A stretch of DNA of 64,000 nt from Streptomyces turgidiscabies Car8 (lineage in GTDB: Bacteria > Actinomycetota > Actinomycetes > Streptomycetales > Streptomycetaceae): the NCBI RefSeq assembly GCF_000331005.1, contig NZ_AEJB01000421.1:33520-97519 (forward strand), given 5' to 3'. Each line of letters starts with the position of its first letter. Within the stretch, counting starts at the first letter, position 1. This document shows, piece by piece, positions 1-9,924 of the stretch. Both the position numbers and the translations under genes were made by a program. Below the pieces are notes generated by a model. The model searched no databases, was not told where the DNA came from, and saw nothing but the letters and a program-made list of their open reading frames with translations.

Positions 1-3000
1 GGCGAGGAACGGCGTGATCTCCTCGGTGGACAGCGCGGTGTTGGTGAAGTACGTGGCGAGCGCCTGCGCCTGCTCCCGCTGGTCCCAGCCGGCCCACCCG
101 TACAGCTCGGGGGTGGCGGCGTTGGTCTGCCCGTAAGAGACGAACCGCTCCTTGGGCACGTCGAGCTTGCCGCGCGCCTTCCAGTAGGAGGGGCGGAGGA
201 AGTCGGCCGAGGTGTACTTCGGCGGCACAGGGATGGAGTCCCGGATCTTCCGCTTGGCAGGCTCATCAGACGCGGCGTCCTCCTTGCGCTGGAGGTCCCA
301 CACCTCTTCCCAGTCGGCGCGCTTCTTGAGACCGGAGGGCTTGTAGCGCAGGGCGGGGAGATAGGGAACGTGTTCGTCGGTGATCAGCTCGGCGACGGCC
401 TTCGCGAGATCCTTGCGGGGCGCGTAGAGCTTAGCGACGGAGACGAAGTCCTCGTCACGGGAGAGGGCGTCAGTGAGGCGGGCCAGGGTGAGAATGGTGG
501 GCTGACCGTTCTCGTCGAACCAGTGGTCACGCTTCTCCATCCGGTCGAGCAGCCAGGAGCGCAGGGCCTTCTCCTGGAGCGCGTCCCAGCCCTCGGTGGC
601 CCAACGGCGTTTGTACTCGGGGCGCTCGACCATGCCGACGGCCCGGTTGGACTCGATGGCGTCGATGCGCATCTGGACGACCTCGCGGTAGGGGACTGGC
701 CAGTGAGCGGGGATCTCCGTGATGGGTGTGGAGTCGTGCCGCTTGAACCAAGCGTCGCTGGCCTCGCCTGCGGCTACGCGACGGGCCAGGACAATCTCGA
801 AGGCGCGCTCACCAAGGTCGAGTTCGGGGATGTTGGGGTCGTCGGGGTCCTCAGAGACGCGGAGGTCTTCGGAGTGGAGGTTGTAGAGGGAGTAGACCTG
901 CCAGTCCAGTTCTTCCTGGAGGGCGATCATGCGTGCACGCGTGGACCCCCAGCGGGACGTAGCCTCACGGAGGACGGGGGCAGTGGGGATCTCCTGCCCG
1001 GCGAGGGCCGCGAGCGAAGTAATGGAAAGCTGCTGGGCTAGGGCGTCGAGGGCAGTGGCCAGTTGGGTGGGGTAACGGGCCGGAAGAGGGAAATCCTGAA
1101 GCTTGGTGCCAGTGAACTCGTAGAAATCCTCGAACGGAATTGTCGACTGGCGCGCCCCCTTTGAGTCCACCGTGCTGCCCTTGTTGTGACTTACCTGCTT
1201 AAGCCAGAACCCAGCCGTGGAGCTATTAAGTAGCCCGAGCAACCGCAGGTACTCCTCCTCGCTAGCCCCCTCCCGCAATTTAATCACTCTAGCGGTTTGT
1301 TTGAAGACCTTCCCACCTCGATCGAGCACGAAATGGTTGTGCGTAGCAACGAATGCAAAGGTGATAGTTAGCGGCGTCAAAAGCTTGGCGGGATAAAGTT
1401 CCTGCCACTCGTACCAGGTCAGCCCACGCTGAAGCATAGGCGTACCGAAGCGACGGCGATGTGAAATCGCCGCCCTATAAGGCTTCAAATACCGCTCCGT
1501 GCCAGGAACCTGACCAAGTGGCAGGACCTTGAAATCGGAATCGTAAACCCATACGGCCTCGAAGGTCGACACAAGTCGGTAATCACGAATCACATCCCCT
1601 GTCACCATTGGACGTGAATATTCGATTCGATTTCTGCCTACACTTCCATTTAGGGGTAGAAGATATAGGTCATCCTCTCCAGTGACCGATGAAATTCCGG
1701 ACTCCACCGCGACCTCCCGAAGATTTCCGGTTGATTGCGCGGCGATCTGATCCAACATTTCGAGGCCGCCATCAGACAGAATCCACGGTTGCTTACCAAA
1801 ATAGCGAATTCGATTCAAATCGTCCACAGATACCCACCGGCTAACCGAGCCAGGCTGGTCGATCTGTTTGACGATTGCACTCCAGACCATCCCTTCCTCG
1901 GCCTTATCAGGCACAGATGGCTCCCCTTGAACACTTCGTACCGTGCGGATCACCTCGGACCGCGCACTCCCCCCCCGGCGCTTGCCAATCAAAATGACTG
2001 TCGGAGTTCCATGTCCTGGAATGTAAGCACCCGAGGTGTCAATAACCTCTACTAGCTCAACTTGATGAACAAAGTACCCCTCGATCAGCTGCGTACCGAA
2101 CTCCCTCTTCGTGAAAGAGTTCGCGGTGATTTGACCCACCATCCCGTATCCACTACCCGCAGCATCCCCTCGTTTGGCTAGCTCGAAGAATCGCTGCGCA
2201 AATGGCACCGACAGTGCATATTTTCCCGAACATGCGTCATATAGTTCCCGGTACAGCGCATTCAGATTCTTATCTTTCACGGTGATGTACGGCGGATTAC
2301 CGACCACCACGTGATATCGACCCTGCTGGAGAATCCCCGGATGCTCGTGCACGTCCTCCGTGACATACGCGAAAGATGCCAGCGGATCATCCAGGCCGTT
2401 TTCGTCCCCACCCAACATCAGCTCAAGCTGCCGAGCCTTGATCAGCGAATCCCCCACCGCCAGATGAACCGGCCACTCATACTTTGCAGCCTCAGCCAGC
2501 GTCCGCACCTCACCCGCCGCCATGGCCGCAACCAGCAACCGGAACCGAGCAACAGCCACCGCGAACGGGTTGATGTCCACCCCGTGCACCGAGTCCAGCG
2601 CAGCCCGCACCCGCTCATGCACATCCCGCCCCGGCTGCCCCTCCCCCCACAGCCGCACCAACCGCCGAAACGCCCCCAACACAAAGTGCCCCGACCCACA
2701 CGTAGGGTCGATCATCTTTAGTTCCTCGTACCCGAACTCCCGCACGGCAGGATTCATCGTCCGGTCAAGGATGAACTCCTCGACGAACTCCGGCGTCTGA
2801 AGCAGCGCGTACGTCTTCCGCGCAGCCTCGCTCAGGTCCTGGTACAGGTCCCCCAGGAACCGCGTATCCCATCCCTCCGTACCGTCCTCGTTCAGCGGGT
2901 CGGTGAAGTCATGAACGAGAACGCCCGCCTCGTCCCTCCCCCGCCAGAACTCGACCAAGTCCCGCGCACCGTCATGCGAAAGCGGAACCTGGTACAGCGG

Positions 3001-3426
3001 GTTGTGCCGCTGGTCGAAAAGCAGCCGACCCGCCTGCCCCTGCCCCAGTTCCTCGAACGCCTTCTCCAGCCACCCTCGGTACGTCGGGTCCTCGTCCGAC
3101 TCCACATACGCGTCGTACCGCGACTCCGCCAGCTCCCGCCGATCCCCGTCCGGCCCCGTCAGATACGGCTCCGGAATCAGCAGGTTGTCCTCGCAGAACC
3201 GCACGAACACAGACCCCAGCACCCACGCCACCGCAACCTGCGTGACCCGCTCGTCCAGCCACGAGGTCCACGTCGCCGCCGTACGCCCGAGCTTGCGCGC
3301 CTGGTCGTACTCGGCCCTCAACCGCGCGCCGACATCCCCCAGCGCCTTCACCTGGCGTCCGAGGTCGGTTTCGACCGCCTTGACCTGCTGCTTCAGGTCG
3401 TTCAACAGAGCTTTGCGGTCGATCAC
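1..3426 (-). CDS. pglX: PglX, BREX-2/Pgl adenine-specific DNA methyltransferase (3' end outside window)
   Basis: PglX methylates adenine in DNA and, with PglW, PglY and PglZ, forms the phage growth limitation (BREX type 2) defence. The minus-strand frame is open from a GTG at 3426 to the window edge, giving 1142 codons; the last part, which I recall as roughly 70 residues in the family, lies outside. An N-terminal helical region is followed by the SAM-binding DPTCGSGHF motif (about residue 235) and the catalytic NPPY motif (codons near 2281-2300). The GTG overlaps the pglW stop by 4 bp, so the two are translationally coupled. An 8-G run at 1969-1976 lies in coding sequence and keeps the frame open (ON state). 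The stretch around 1130-2330 is clearly poorer in GC and uses rare CTA leucine codons, unlike both flanks, which suggests replacement of the target-recognition region. Family assignment is firm; in vivo activity is not shown. Confidence 0.93.
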   Translation of the reverse strand, partial: MIDRKALLNDLKQQVKAVETDLGRQVKALGDVGARLRAEYDQARKLGRTAATWTSWLDERVTQVAVAWVLGSVFVRFCEDNLLIPEPYLTGPDGDRRELAESRYDAYVESDEDPTYRGWLEKAFEELGQGQAGRLLFDQRHNPLYQVPLSHDGARDLVEFWRGRDEAGVLVHDFTDPLNEDGTEGWDTRFLGDLYQDLSEAARKTYALLQTPEFVEEFILDRTMNPAVREFGYEELKMIDPTCGSGHFVLGAFRRLVRLWGEGQPGRDVHERVRAALDSVHGVDINPFAVAVARFRLLVAAMAAGEVRTLAEAAKYEWPVHLAVGDSLIKARQLELMLGGDENGLDDPLASFAYVTEDVHEHPGILQQGRYHVVVGNPPYITVKDKNLNALYRELYDACSGKYALSVPFAQRFFELAKRGDAAGSGYGMVGQITANSFTKREFGTQLIEGYFVHQVELVEVIDTSGAYIPGHGTPTVILIGKRRGGSARSEVIRTVRSVQGEPSVPDKAEEGMVWSAIVKQIDQPGSVSRWVSVDDLNRIRYFGKQPWILSDGGLEMLDQIAAQSTGNLREVAVESGISSVTGEDDLYLLPLNGSVGRNRIEYSRPMVTGDVIRDYRLVSTFEAVWVYDSDFKVLPLGQVPGTERYLKPYRAAISHRRRFGTPMLQRGLTWYEWQELYPAKLLTPLTITFAFVATHNHFVLDRGGKVFKQTARVIKLREGASEEEYLRLLGLLNSSTAGFWLKQVSHNKGSTVDSKGARQSTIPFEDFYEFTGTKLQDFPLPARYPTQLATALDALAQQLSITSLAALAGQEIPTAPVLREATSRWGSTRARMIALQEELDWQVYSLYNLHSEDLRVSEDPDDPNIPELDLGERAFEIVLARRVAAGEASDAWFKRHDSTPITEIPAHWPVPYREVVQMRIDAIESNRAVGMVERPEYKRRWATEGWDALQEKALRSWLLDRMEKRDHWFDENGQPTILTLARLTDALSRDEDFVSVAKLYAPRKDLAKAVAELITDEHVPYLPALRYKPSGLKKRADWEEVWDLQRKEDAASDEPAKRKIRDSIPVPPKYTSADFLRPSYWKARGKLDVPKERFVSYGQTNAATPELYGWAGWDQREQAQALATYFTNTALSTEEITPFLA
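1969..1976 (-). repeat. G8 homopolymer inside pglX, likely phase-variation tract
   Basis: Eight consecutive C on the plus strand are eight G on the coding strand of pglX, encoding part of the run R-R-G-G just after the TPTVILIGK segment. The current length keeps the full frame. Gain or loss of one G would truncate PglX shortly after the methyltransferase core. From memory, pglX of Streptomyces coelicolor is switched by length changes in a poly-G tract, so the position and composition fit that behaviour. Confidence 0.7.
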
Positions 3427-6400
3427 TTGACGTCTCCCTCGACACCACTGGCACTCGCACTAGAACTTGCCGCACCCTCGCCGGATCCCCGATGGGCATT
3501 GCCCACCCACGTGTCCGGAAGCTGAATCCACTCCCCCAGGCCGGCCTGGTACGGCACGGCCACCTGCCCGAGCCGGGGCTCGCGCGAGGGGTCACTCTGC
3601 GGGACCAGGAGCCACAGCCCCCGCCCGCCCTGCCGGGCCACCGATGCCAGCCGGTCCAGGACGCCCATTGCGTCGTACCGCGCGAAAACCCCTGCCTCCG
3701 TCAACAGAACAGGACCGGCCCCGCCACCACCGTTACCCAGCAACTCCGCGATCCTGGGCTCCACCGCGCCCCACGCCGTCCGCGTGAACTCCGCGAACCG
3801 CACCGCGCCCCTCGAACCCGGCTCGGCGGCGTCCGCCTTGAGCAGGGTTTCCCAGGTGGGCTTGGTGCCCGGCGTGACCTGTGCGTGCAGGGCTTCCAGG
3901 AACAGCTCCGTCACCGACACCGCAGCCGTACCCAACCGCCCGGCACCCAGCTCCCGTACCGCGTCCCGTACAAGCTGCTGCCGTACGGTCAGCACCCGGT
4001 ACCCGTCCCGGCGGGCCGACGCGAGCAGCCGTTCCTCCGCGCGTACCGCGCCCGCGAGTTGCGGGTCGTCGGCGTACCGCGTCACCGCGCCCGTACGCGT
4101 CGACTGCCGCCACGCACCCGTTGTCAGATAGCTCGACGCGTCGTCCACCCGCGTCGGCAAGTAGCGCAGCACGCCCTCGCGTTCGTGCATGTTGAGCGAG
4201 AGTTCGAAGCCGGCGTCGCGCAACGCCTTGGTGAGCGGGCCGCCCGTCGGCAGTTCGTGATGCGTGCCGCCACGCCCGTCGGGAACGACCATCTCCGGGA
4301 AGCGAGCACGGACCCGTTCGTGCACGGCCTCGCCGGTCAGGCCCGGCTGCTGCCCCTCCGGCATACCCGGAATCCAGCGGACGAGCCCGGCCTGGGTGAG
4401 GCGCAGTGCCCGTACCAGCGACAAGTCACGCGGATAGATCTCCAGTCGCGGAGTAGCGGCGGCGTTCAGCGATGCCGCCGCCGCCAGCTCCACCATGCGC
4501 CGCTCGTCCCAGTCCACCGCGCCAGGCGGCACCGTCAGCCCGCCCAGCTCGGCCAGTACAGTCGCTGCCGTCGGTAGGGTGTCCAGCTTCGCCAGCCGAT
4601 CCGCCGTACGACCAAGACGAGTCGCGTACTCCAGCAGGCCGGGCGCCGTCGGGGTGTCCGGGCCGTCGTCCTCCCGTACGTCGAGGGCGAGCAGGCCGGC
4701 GCCCAGGGACTCGTCCGTCGCCTTGCGGTTCGGCTGGTGCAGGAACTCGGCTTCCTGCGGGAGCAGTTGCTCGACCTCGACCACGGCCCGTACGGCCGCC
4801 AGTGCCATCGCCCGCCGCTGCTCGCGCCCGGCGAGGTGCGTGCCGCGCCGGACCGCCAGGGCGTCCGCGATCTCCACCGCCGACGCGACGCGCCCCATGC
4901 TCACGAGCAGGTCGATGATCTCCTCGCGCAGTGCCTGGACGGCGGGCTCCGCCTTCCAGCGCCTGCGCTCGTCCTTGAGCAACTGCGGGATACGGCCCTG
5001 GCTCAGCCCAAGAGCCTCCGCGACGTCCTTCTGCTTCGGCCAGACCCCGATGTCCGGCAGGACCCCGTGCTCGTCGGGCACGCGCAGCAACAGCCGTACC
5101 ATCTCCGCCTTGTTGCGGTTGGAGCCGTTGTTGTTGACGGCGGGCACGAAGACGGTGGCGAGGGTGTCGAGGCTGACTGAGCGCAGGGTGCGGGCAGGCA
5201 GCGCACCCGCCGACTCACCCGTCGCGAGGTGGCCCACCAAGGCCGACTCGGCGGCCGTGAGCTGCTCCAGCTCCTCCTTGGCCTCCGCGCGGCCCTTCGG
5301 CGTGAGCGGCGAGACGGGGATCTCGCGCAGCCGCTCGCCCCACTCGCGCTGCCGCTGCTGGACCTCGTTGCGGGTCTTGGCGCCCAGTCCGGGGGCGTTG
5401 ACGAGCTTGCGGCGGCTGTAGTCGAGCAGTTCACCGACCGTCGTGATGCCCAGGCCGTAGAGGAAGGACTGGGCGGCGGGGGTGAGGCCGGAGACGGTGA
5501 GTGGGGTGTCGCGGGTGACCTCGGCGGCGAGGCGGTCGCGCTGCTGCTCGGCGGTCTCCGGCTCGGCGTCCGCGATCGCCGCCGCGACGGCGCCCTCGGC
5601 GGGTGTCCCCTCCCCCGCCGTCGCAGGGGCCGGGTGCCGGGAACGGTGACTGGACGGGACCGTCTGGGAGGCGTCGAGGAAGACCTTGCGCCAGGCGTCC
5701 CGCATCGGCTTCAGCTCGGGGAACCGCTGGCCGGCGTCGCGGTGCAGGGCCTTCTGGAAGAAGGCGACGAGACCGTCCCGTACGGCCGGGTCGAAGGCTT
5801 CGGCCGCGATGGTCGGGTACGGCCACTCCTTGGCGTCGGTCATGCGTGGCAGGAGACTGCCGTCGCCCCACTTGGGCAGCTCGCCGGAGGCCATCTGGTG
5901 CAGGGTGACGGCGACGGCGTACCGCTCGGCGTGCGAGTCGTACGAGCCTCGGGTGATGACGTCGACGAAGGGGTCGAGGTAGCCGTCGGTGCCCGCGTTG
6001 GTGCTCTTCGCCGGGTAGCCGGCGAGGGAGAAGTCGATGAGGACGAGTTCGCGGGTGCGGTTGGGGCGGATGCGGATGGCGATGTTGTCGGGCTTGATGT
6101 CTCGGTGCCAGACGCCCTCGCCTTCGAGGAAGTCGACGGCTCCGAAGAGGTAGTCGCCGTACGCCTCCAGCTGGTCCACCTGGAGGCGGCCGTTGTCGCG
6201 GAGCTGGCGGGCGACCGTCTCCTCACGACGGCGCGGGCGGCTCCCGCCCTCGGTGCCCTGCCCGGCGTCGTCGCGCTCGTCGCCGACGTACTCCAGAGCC
6301 AGGACGGTACGGCCGCCGAGGTGCAGCGGCTCGGGTTCGACGAGGCGGATGATGCCGGAGTGGGGGCGCAGGCGTCCCATGGCCTCGGCCTCGCGGGCGA

Positions 6401-8135
6401 GGATCTCGCTGCGGCTGTCGGAGAGGGCGACCTTCAGCACGGCCAGCGGGCGGGTCCTACGGGCTTCGGCCTGGAGGTCGCGGACGAGGAAGGCGCGGCT
6501 GGTGGAGCCGGTGCCGAGGCGGCGGCGGATCTCCCAACGGCCGGCGAACGTGTCACCGGCGACGGCCTCCAGCGGGTCCTTGTCGGCGGCGGTGACGTCG
6601 TCCTCGTCGCCCGGTTCCTCCGTACCGGCGGTGGCCGCCTGGGCCGGGGCTGTGAGGGAGTCCTCGACGATCTCCAGCAGCTCCAGGAACTCGTCGACGC
6701 TGGAGAGGCGCTGGCCGGGCCGGTAGGCGGTGGCGGCCTGCACCAGGTCGTCCACGTCCTCCGACAGGCCGTCCACCAGGGAGCTGGGGCGCAGTCCCTC
6801 CCCCGCCTCCAGCCGGGCCAGCAGCTCGGCCTGGCTGGCGGCCGGGGCCTTGCCGGTGACGAGCAGGTAGGTGAGGACGCCGAGCCCGTACACGTCGAGG
6901 TGGACCGGGTCGGGGTTGAGGGCGGTGAGTTCGGGGGCGAGGTAGGCGTCGGCGTCGTCGGCCAGGTGCATCGCGGACAGGGCGGTCGGCGCGAAGCGGG
7001 TCATGCCCTGGCCCTGGGAGGAGTCGCCACTGCGCTGGGTCGCGATCTGCCAGTCGGAGATCTGGAGGTGCGGGGTGAGCCAGGCGGCCTCCTCCCCGAC
7101 CGCCCGGCCCTTCCCGCCGCGCGGGCGGGGGACGACCAGCACGGAGCGTGCCGCGAGGGCCCTGTGGTGGATGCGGCTGGAGTGCGCGGAGCGCATGGTC
7201 TCGGCGAGCTGGCGGACCAGTGCCATCCGGCCGAGGATGTCCAGCTTCTCGCCGTACTGGACCAGGTACTCGTCCAGCTTCAGGGTGTCCGGGTGGTAGT
7301 CGAAGATCAGGGCCGGTCCGGCGTTGTGCCCGGAGGGGAAGTACTGCTTGAGCTCGACCGCACCCGGGTGCTTGAAACGGCCCAGTACCGCGGCTTCCCG
7401 TCGGGCGGCGTTCTCGACGGACTGGCGCAGAGATGTGTCGGAACCACGCTCGCTGAGGTAGATGCGGACGCGGGCGGCCTCGGGGAGTTCGCTGTGGCGG
7501 GCGAGGTAGTCCGCCCAGGTGGGCCCGGAGTCGAAGGACTTCCGCTCCAGCTCGTACGGACCGACCTTGTACTGCGCGTCGCTCTTGCGGATGCCGATGT
7601 TCTTGAGAGCCGCCTCGATCTCGCGCGAGCCGATCGCCGTGACGCGGCGCCGCTCGTCACGCGGGGGCTGCTTGAGCATCTCGACCAGCTGGTGGACGGT
7701 GTAGACACCGTTCTGGTCGTGGACGGGCAGGCGGACGCGGAGGCTGTTGTCCGTGAAGCAGACGGCCTCGGCGACCCAGACGCGCTTGTTGCCGGGCAGC
7801 GCGAGCAGGCCGGCCAGTTCCTTGGCCTTGCGGTTGACCAGATGCAGCGGATTGCCGTGCGTGCGGCGGCGGCCGCCGGGAGTCGTCTGCACCCAGGTGC
7901 CGTTCTCGGAGGTGACCGAACCGTGCCAGTCCTTCAGCTCGATCATGCAGGCGCCACCTGGGGCCACGACGAGCAGGTCTACCTCGCGGACGTGACCGGT
8001 GTTCGCGGTGAAGGTGAAGTTCGACCAGGCACGCCAGGGATCGGAGTCCGGCAGCTTCTCCCGGATCGCCTCCAGGCCGCGGCGTTCGTGATCGAACTCG
8101 GACTCGGTGACCGTGACCCACCGGCCTTCCCGCAT
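3423..8135 (-). CDS. pglW: PglW, NERD-domain serine/threonine protein kinase of the BREX-2/Pgl system
   Basis: PglW is the kinase component of the Pgl phage-growth-limitation system. The 1570-residue product starts with a nuclease-related NERD domain (roughly residues 15-150, with VDLLVVAPGG and IELKDWHG). A degenerate kinase-like domain follows, in which HRALAARSV replaces the usual HRDLKxxN. A complete kinase domain comes next, with glycine loop GTGSTSRAF, VLKVAL lysine, HRDIKPDN catalytic loop and DFS in place of DFG. The C-terminal half contains a helix-hairpin-helix-like segment (LYGLGITTVGELL) and a helix-turn-helix-like stretch, suggesting nucleic-acid contact. I chose ATG 8135 because GAGG lies 7 nt upstream; the in-frame GTG at 8162 is the alternative. 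It overlaps pglX by 4 bp, forming a two-gene operon. pglY and pglZ are not in this window. Confidence 0.92.
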   Translation of the reverse strand: MREGRWVTVTESEFDHERRGLEAIREKLPDSDPWRAWSNFTFTANTGHVREVDLLVVAPGGACMIELKDWHGSVTSENGTWVQTTPGGRRRTHGNPLHLVNRKAKELAGLLALPGNKRVWVAEAVCFTDNSLRVRLPVHDQNGVYTVHQLVEMLKQPPRDERRRVTAIGSREIEAALKNIGIRKSDAQYKVGPYELERKSFDSGPTWADYLARHSELPEAARVRIYLSERGSDTSLRQSVENAARREAAVLGRFKHPGAVELKQYFPSGHNAGPALIFDYHPDTLKLDEYLVQYGEKLDILGRMALVRQLAETMRSAHSSRIHHRALAARSVLVVPRPRGGKGRAVGEEAAWLTPHLQISDWQIATQRSGDSSQGQGMTRFAPTALSAMHLADDADAYLAPELTALNPDPVHLDVYGLGVLTYLLVTGKAPAASQAELLARLEAGEGLRPSSLVDGLSEDVDDLVQAATAYRPGQRLSSVDEFLELLEIVEDSLTAPAQAATAGTEEPGDEDDVTAADKDPLEAVAGDTFAGRWEIRRRLGTGSTSRAFLVRDLQAEARRTRPLAVLKVALSDSRSEILAREAEAMGRLRPHSGIIRLVEPEPLHLGGRTVLALEYVGDERDDAGQGTEGGSRPRRREETVARQLRDNGRLQVDQLEAYGDYLFGAVDFLEGEGVWHRDIKPDNIAIRIRPNRTRELVLIDFSLAGYPAKSTNAGTDGYLDPFVDVITRGSYDSHAERYAVAVTLHQMASGELPKWGDGSLLPRMTDAKEWPYPTIAAEAFDPAVRDGLVAFFQKALHRDAGQRFPELKPMRDAWRKVFLDASQTVPSSHRSRHPAPATAGEGTPAEGAVAAAIADAEPETAEQQRDRLAAEVTRDTPLTVSGLTPAAQSFLYGLGITTVGELLDYSRRKLVNAPGLGAKTRNEVQQRQREWGERLREIPVSPLTPKGRAEAKEELEQLTAAESALVGHLATGESAGALPARTLRSVSLDTLATVFVPAVNNNGSNRNKAEMVRLLLRVPDEHGVLPDIGVWPKQKDVAEALGLSQGRIPQLLKDERRRWKAEPAVQALREEIIDLLVSMGRVASAVEIADALAVRRGTHLAGREQRRAMALAAVRAVVEVEQLLPQEAEFLHQPNRKATDESLGAGLLALDVREDDGPDTPTAPGLLEYATRLGRTADRLAKLDTLPTAATVLAELGGLTVPPGAVDWDERRMVELAAAASLNAAATPRLEIYPRDLSLVRALRLTQAGLVRWIPGMPEGQQPGLTGEAVHERVRARFPEMVVPDGRGGTHHELPTGGPLTKALRDAGFELSLNMHEREGVLRYLPTRVDDASSYLTTGAWRQSTRTGAVTRYADDPQLAGAVRAEERLLASARRDGYRVLTVRQQLVRDAVRELGAGRLGTAAVSVTELFLEALHAQVTPGTKPTWETLLKADAAEPGSRGAVRFAEFTRTAWGAVEPRIAELLGNGGGGAGPVLLTEAGVFARYDAMGVLDRLASVARQGGRGLWLLVPQSDPSREPRLGQVAVPYQAGLGEWIQLPDTWVGNAHRGSGEGAASSSASASGVEGDVK

Positions 8136-8200
8136 GCCTGTTCCTCGCTCCTTGTGTCCCACAAGGGTCGCCGTTCCCCATGGTCAGACCCAGGGTGCAG

Positions 8201-8228
8201 ATCCTAGTCCCTGCCTGTGACATGAAAA
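8201..8228 (-). promoter_or_regulatory. possible promoter of pglW-pglX
   Basis: On the minus strand a TAGGAT box (8201-8206) is preceded, after 16 nt, by TTTTCA (8223-8228). This would start transcription near 8194, about 60 nt before pglW. It is a motif reading only. Confidence 0.35.
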
Positions 8229-8366
8229 GGGGTGACGAAGAAGGGGACTGTGGGACATACCGCTCGCATCACGGGATTCGGGTGCTCTGCACCCTGTCGT
8301 CGGCCCCTGGGAGTTCGGGCATTGGGCGATCTCCGGACCCCGTTCTGCCGTCGGTAGGGTCGGCTC

Positions 8367-9812
8367 GTGACCTACATAGTGACCCTCACGCCGAGCCAGA
8401 TCGCGAAGAACGAACCCGACTGGCTCATCACGCAACGTTTCACGAAGGCATTGCCCACAGAACTCGACACGTCCCCCAAGGGGACGCGGTTAGCGTTTCT
8501 TGTCTGCGACAACAGGACAGGCTCAGCAAGCAACAGTCGTAAGGAGTTCGCCGAACACGGCCGCTTCATCACATGGGTGGGTTCGGTTCTGCACATCAAC
8601 ATCGTCGGACCGGTGGACAGAAGTATCACCATCGAGCCCATGCGGAGTTGCCCGAGGGCAGTTCCGCTCGACGGCCCCGAAGGCATCCTCGCCACCCTTC
8701 CCCCTGCCCACCGAGCGGCTCTGGAACAGGCCTTGTCTGGAAGCGCGGGATATTGCGGAACAGAAACTTGGCAGGCTCTCCGGGAAGCGCTCCAGCAGGG
8801 TCACTCGGAGCTGACGCCGTACATCGACTGGCTGCTGGCCCAGACCAACCCGGTCGTCTTCAGGCCCGACGATGACGCGGACCTCGCATGGCAGGAACAG
8901 AAGGACGCAACCGACTCCCTCACTCGCGTGAGCGGTTTCCCCCGCTCCGCTTTGTCCGCCTGGGGCCGCCCTGCCCATCGGGATGACACATATCTCGCCG
9001 GTCTCATCCCGGAACCGTTCGAGCAAAGCCTGATCGACCATGACGTGCGAGCCGGCCTCGGAGACATGTCACCGTTCTTCGACGACTGGCGGCGGCGCAG
9101 CGATGTACGGTGCGACATCCACGTCCTGGAGGACTCGACCGGGCGCCGAATCGAGATCGTCAACGTCAACGCCACCCCGGTCGAGAACCGACTGGGTACC
9201 GACATGATCTACTACCACCATCCCACCCACAGTTTCGTCCTCGTCCAGTACAAGCGGCTGGATCCACGAAACAAGGAGTACCGGGTGGACAAGCGGCTTC
9301 ACCAGCAGATGGACCGTCTGGAGAAGGTGTCGCAGCTCAGCCGCGAGCCCGCGCGCCCTCACGAATGGCGCCTTGCCCAGGACTCGTGCTTCCTGAAGTT
9401 CGCCTACTGGCGGGACAGTGCCACCTCTTCCTCCGACCTGGCACGCGGCATGTACCTTCCTCTCTCCTACGCCCGTCTGCTGCTGGACGACGACTGCACG
9501 CTCGGGAAGCGAGGCGGGCGGATCATCAGCTACGAACGTGTGGGCCGCTACCTCGTCAGCTCGGAGTTCACGGACTTGGTGAAGCTCGGGCTGGTCGGAA
9601 CCGTCGGAACCAGTGTCGAACAGCTCCGGGACCTGGGGCTGCAACGAGCCCGTGAGGGTTACAGCGTCGTCATGGGGCTCGAGACAAGCGAGGAGACGCC
9701 CCGCGCTCGTACCACGCGGGTCCGTAACCGCAGCTCGAAGGAGAGGCCCAAGGTGACTTCGTACTCCCCACCCATCGCGCAGGAGTCCCTGTTCGACGTC
9801 CCGGACTCTTGA
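8367..9812 (+). CDS. unknown 481-aa defence-island protein with a PD-(D/E)XK-like motif
   Basis: I do not recognise this family by name. The product is soluble, with no signal peptide or membrane segment. Around residues 270-315 a run of predicted strands carries RIEIVN, then GTDMIYYHH and FVLVQYKRL. The order E...D...QYK resembles the D-(E/Q)xK active site of restriction-type nucleases, so a nuclease function is a reasonable inference, not a demonstration. The gene is divergent from pglW across about 230 bp and is followed in the same direction by a 121-aa unknown gene. A TAGGGT box at 8355-8360 lies only 6 nt before the GTG start and there is no ribosome-binding site, so the transcript may be leaderless. 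Its place among defence genes suggests an antiviral or island-maintenance role. Confidence 0.75.
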   Translation: MTYIVTLTPSQIAKNEPDWLITQRFTKALPTELDTSPKGTRLAFLVCDNRTGSASNSRKEFAEHGRFITWVGSVLHINIVGPVDRSITIEPMRSCPRAVPLDGPEGILATLPPAHRAALEQALSGSAGYCGTETWQALREALQQGHSELTPYIDWLLAQTNPVVFRPDDDADLAWQEQKDATDSLTRVSGFPRSALSAWGRPAHRDDTYLAGLIPEPFEQSLIDHDVRAGLGDMSPFFDDWRRRSDVRCDIHVLEDSTGRRIEIVNVNATPVENRLGTDMIYYHHPTHSFVLVQYKRLDPRNKEYRVDKRLHQQMDRLEKVSQLSREPARPHEWRLAQDSCFLKFAYWRDSATSSSDLARGMYLPLSYARLLLDDDCTLGKRGGRIISYERVGRYLVSSEFTDLVKLGLVGTVGTSVEQLRDLGLQRAREGYSVVMGLETSEETPRARTTRVRNRSSKERPKVTSYSPPIAQESLFDVPDS

Positions 9813-9924
9813 TCTACGAGGGCACCTGCTGCCAAGGGACTCGTCGTTCTGTTCCTCGCCCCACGAAGGGGCGTGGTGAGACCCTTCATCCCGACACAGG
9901 CGCCAGGTCAGGGGAGCGTGACGG

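Noticed and set aside
5229..8207. 992-aa open frame on the plus strand
   Set aside because: It is antisense to pglW, has Gly/Val/Glu-biased low-information sequence and no motifs; it is a shadow of GC-rich codons.
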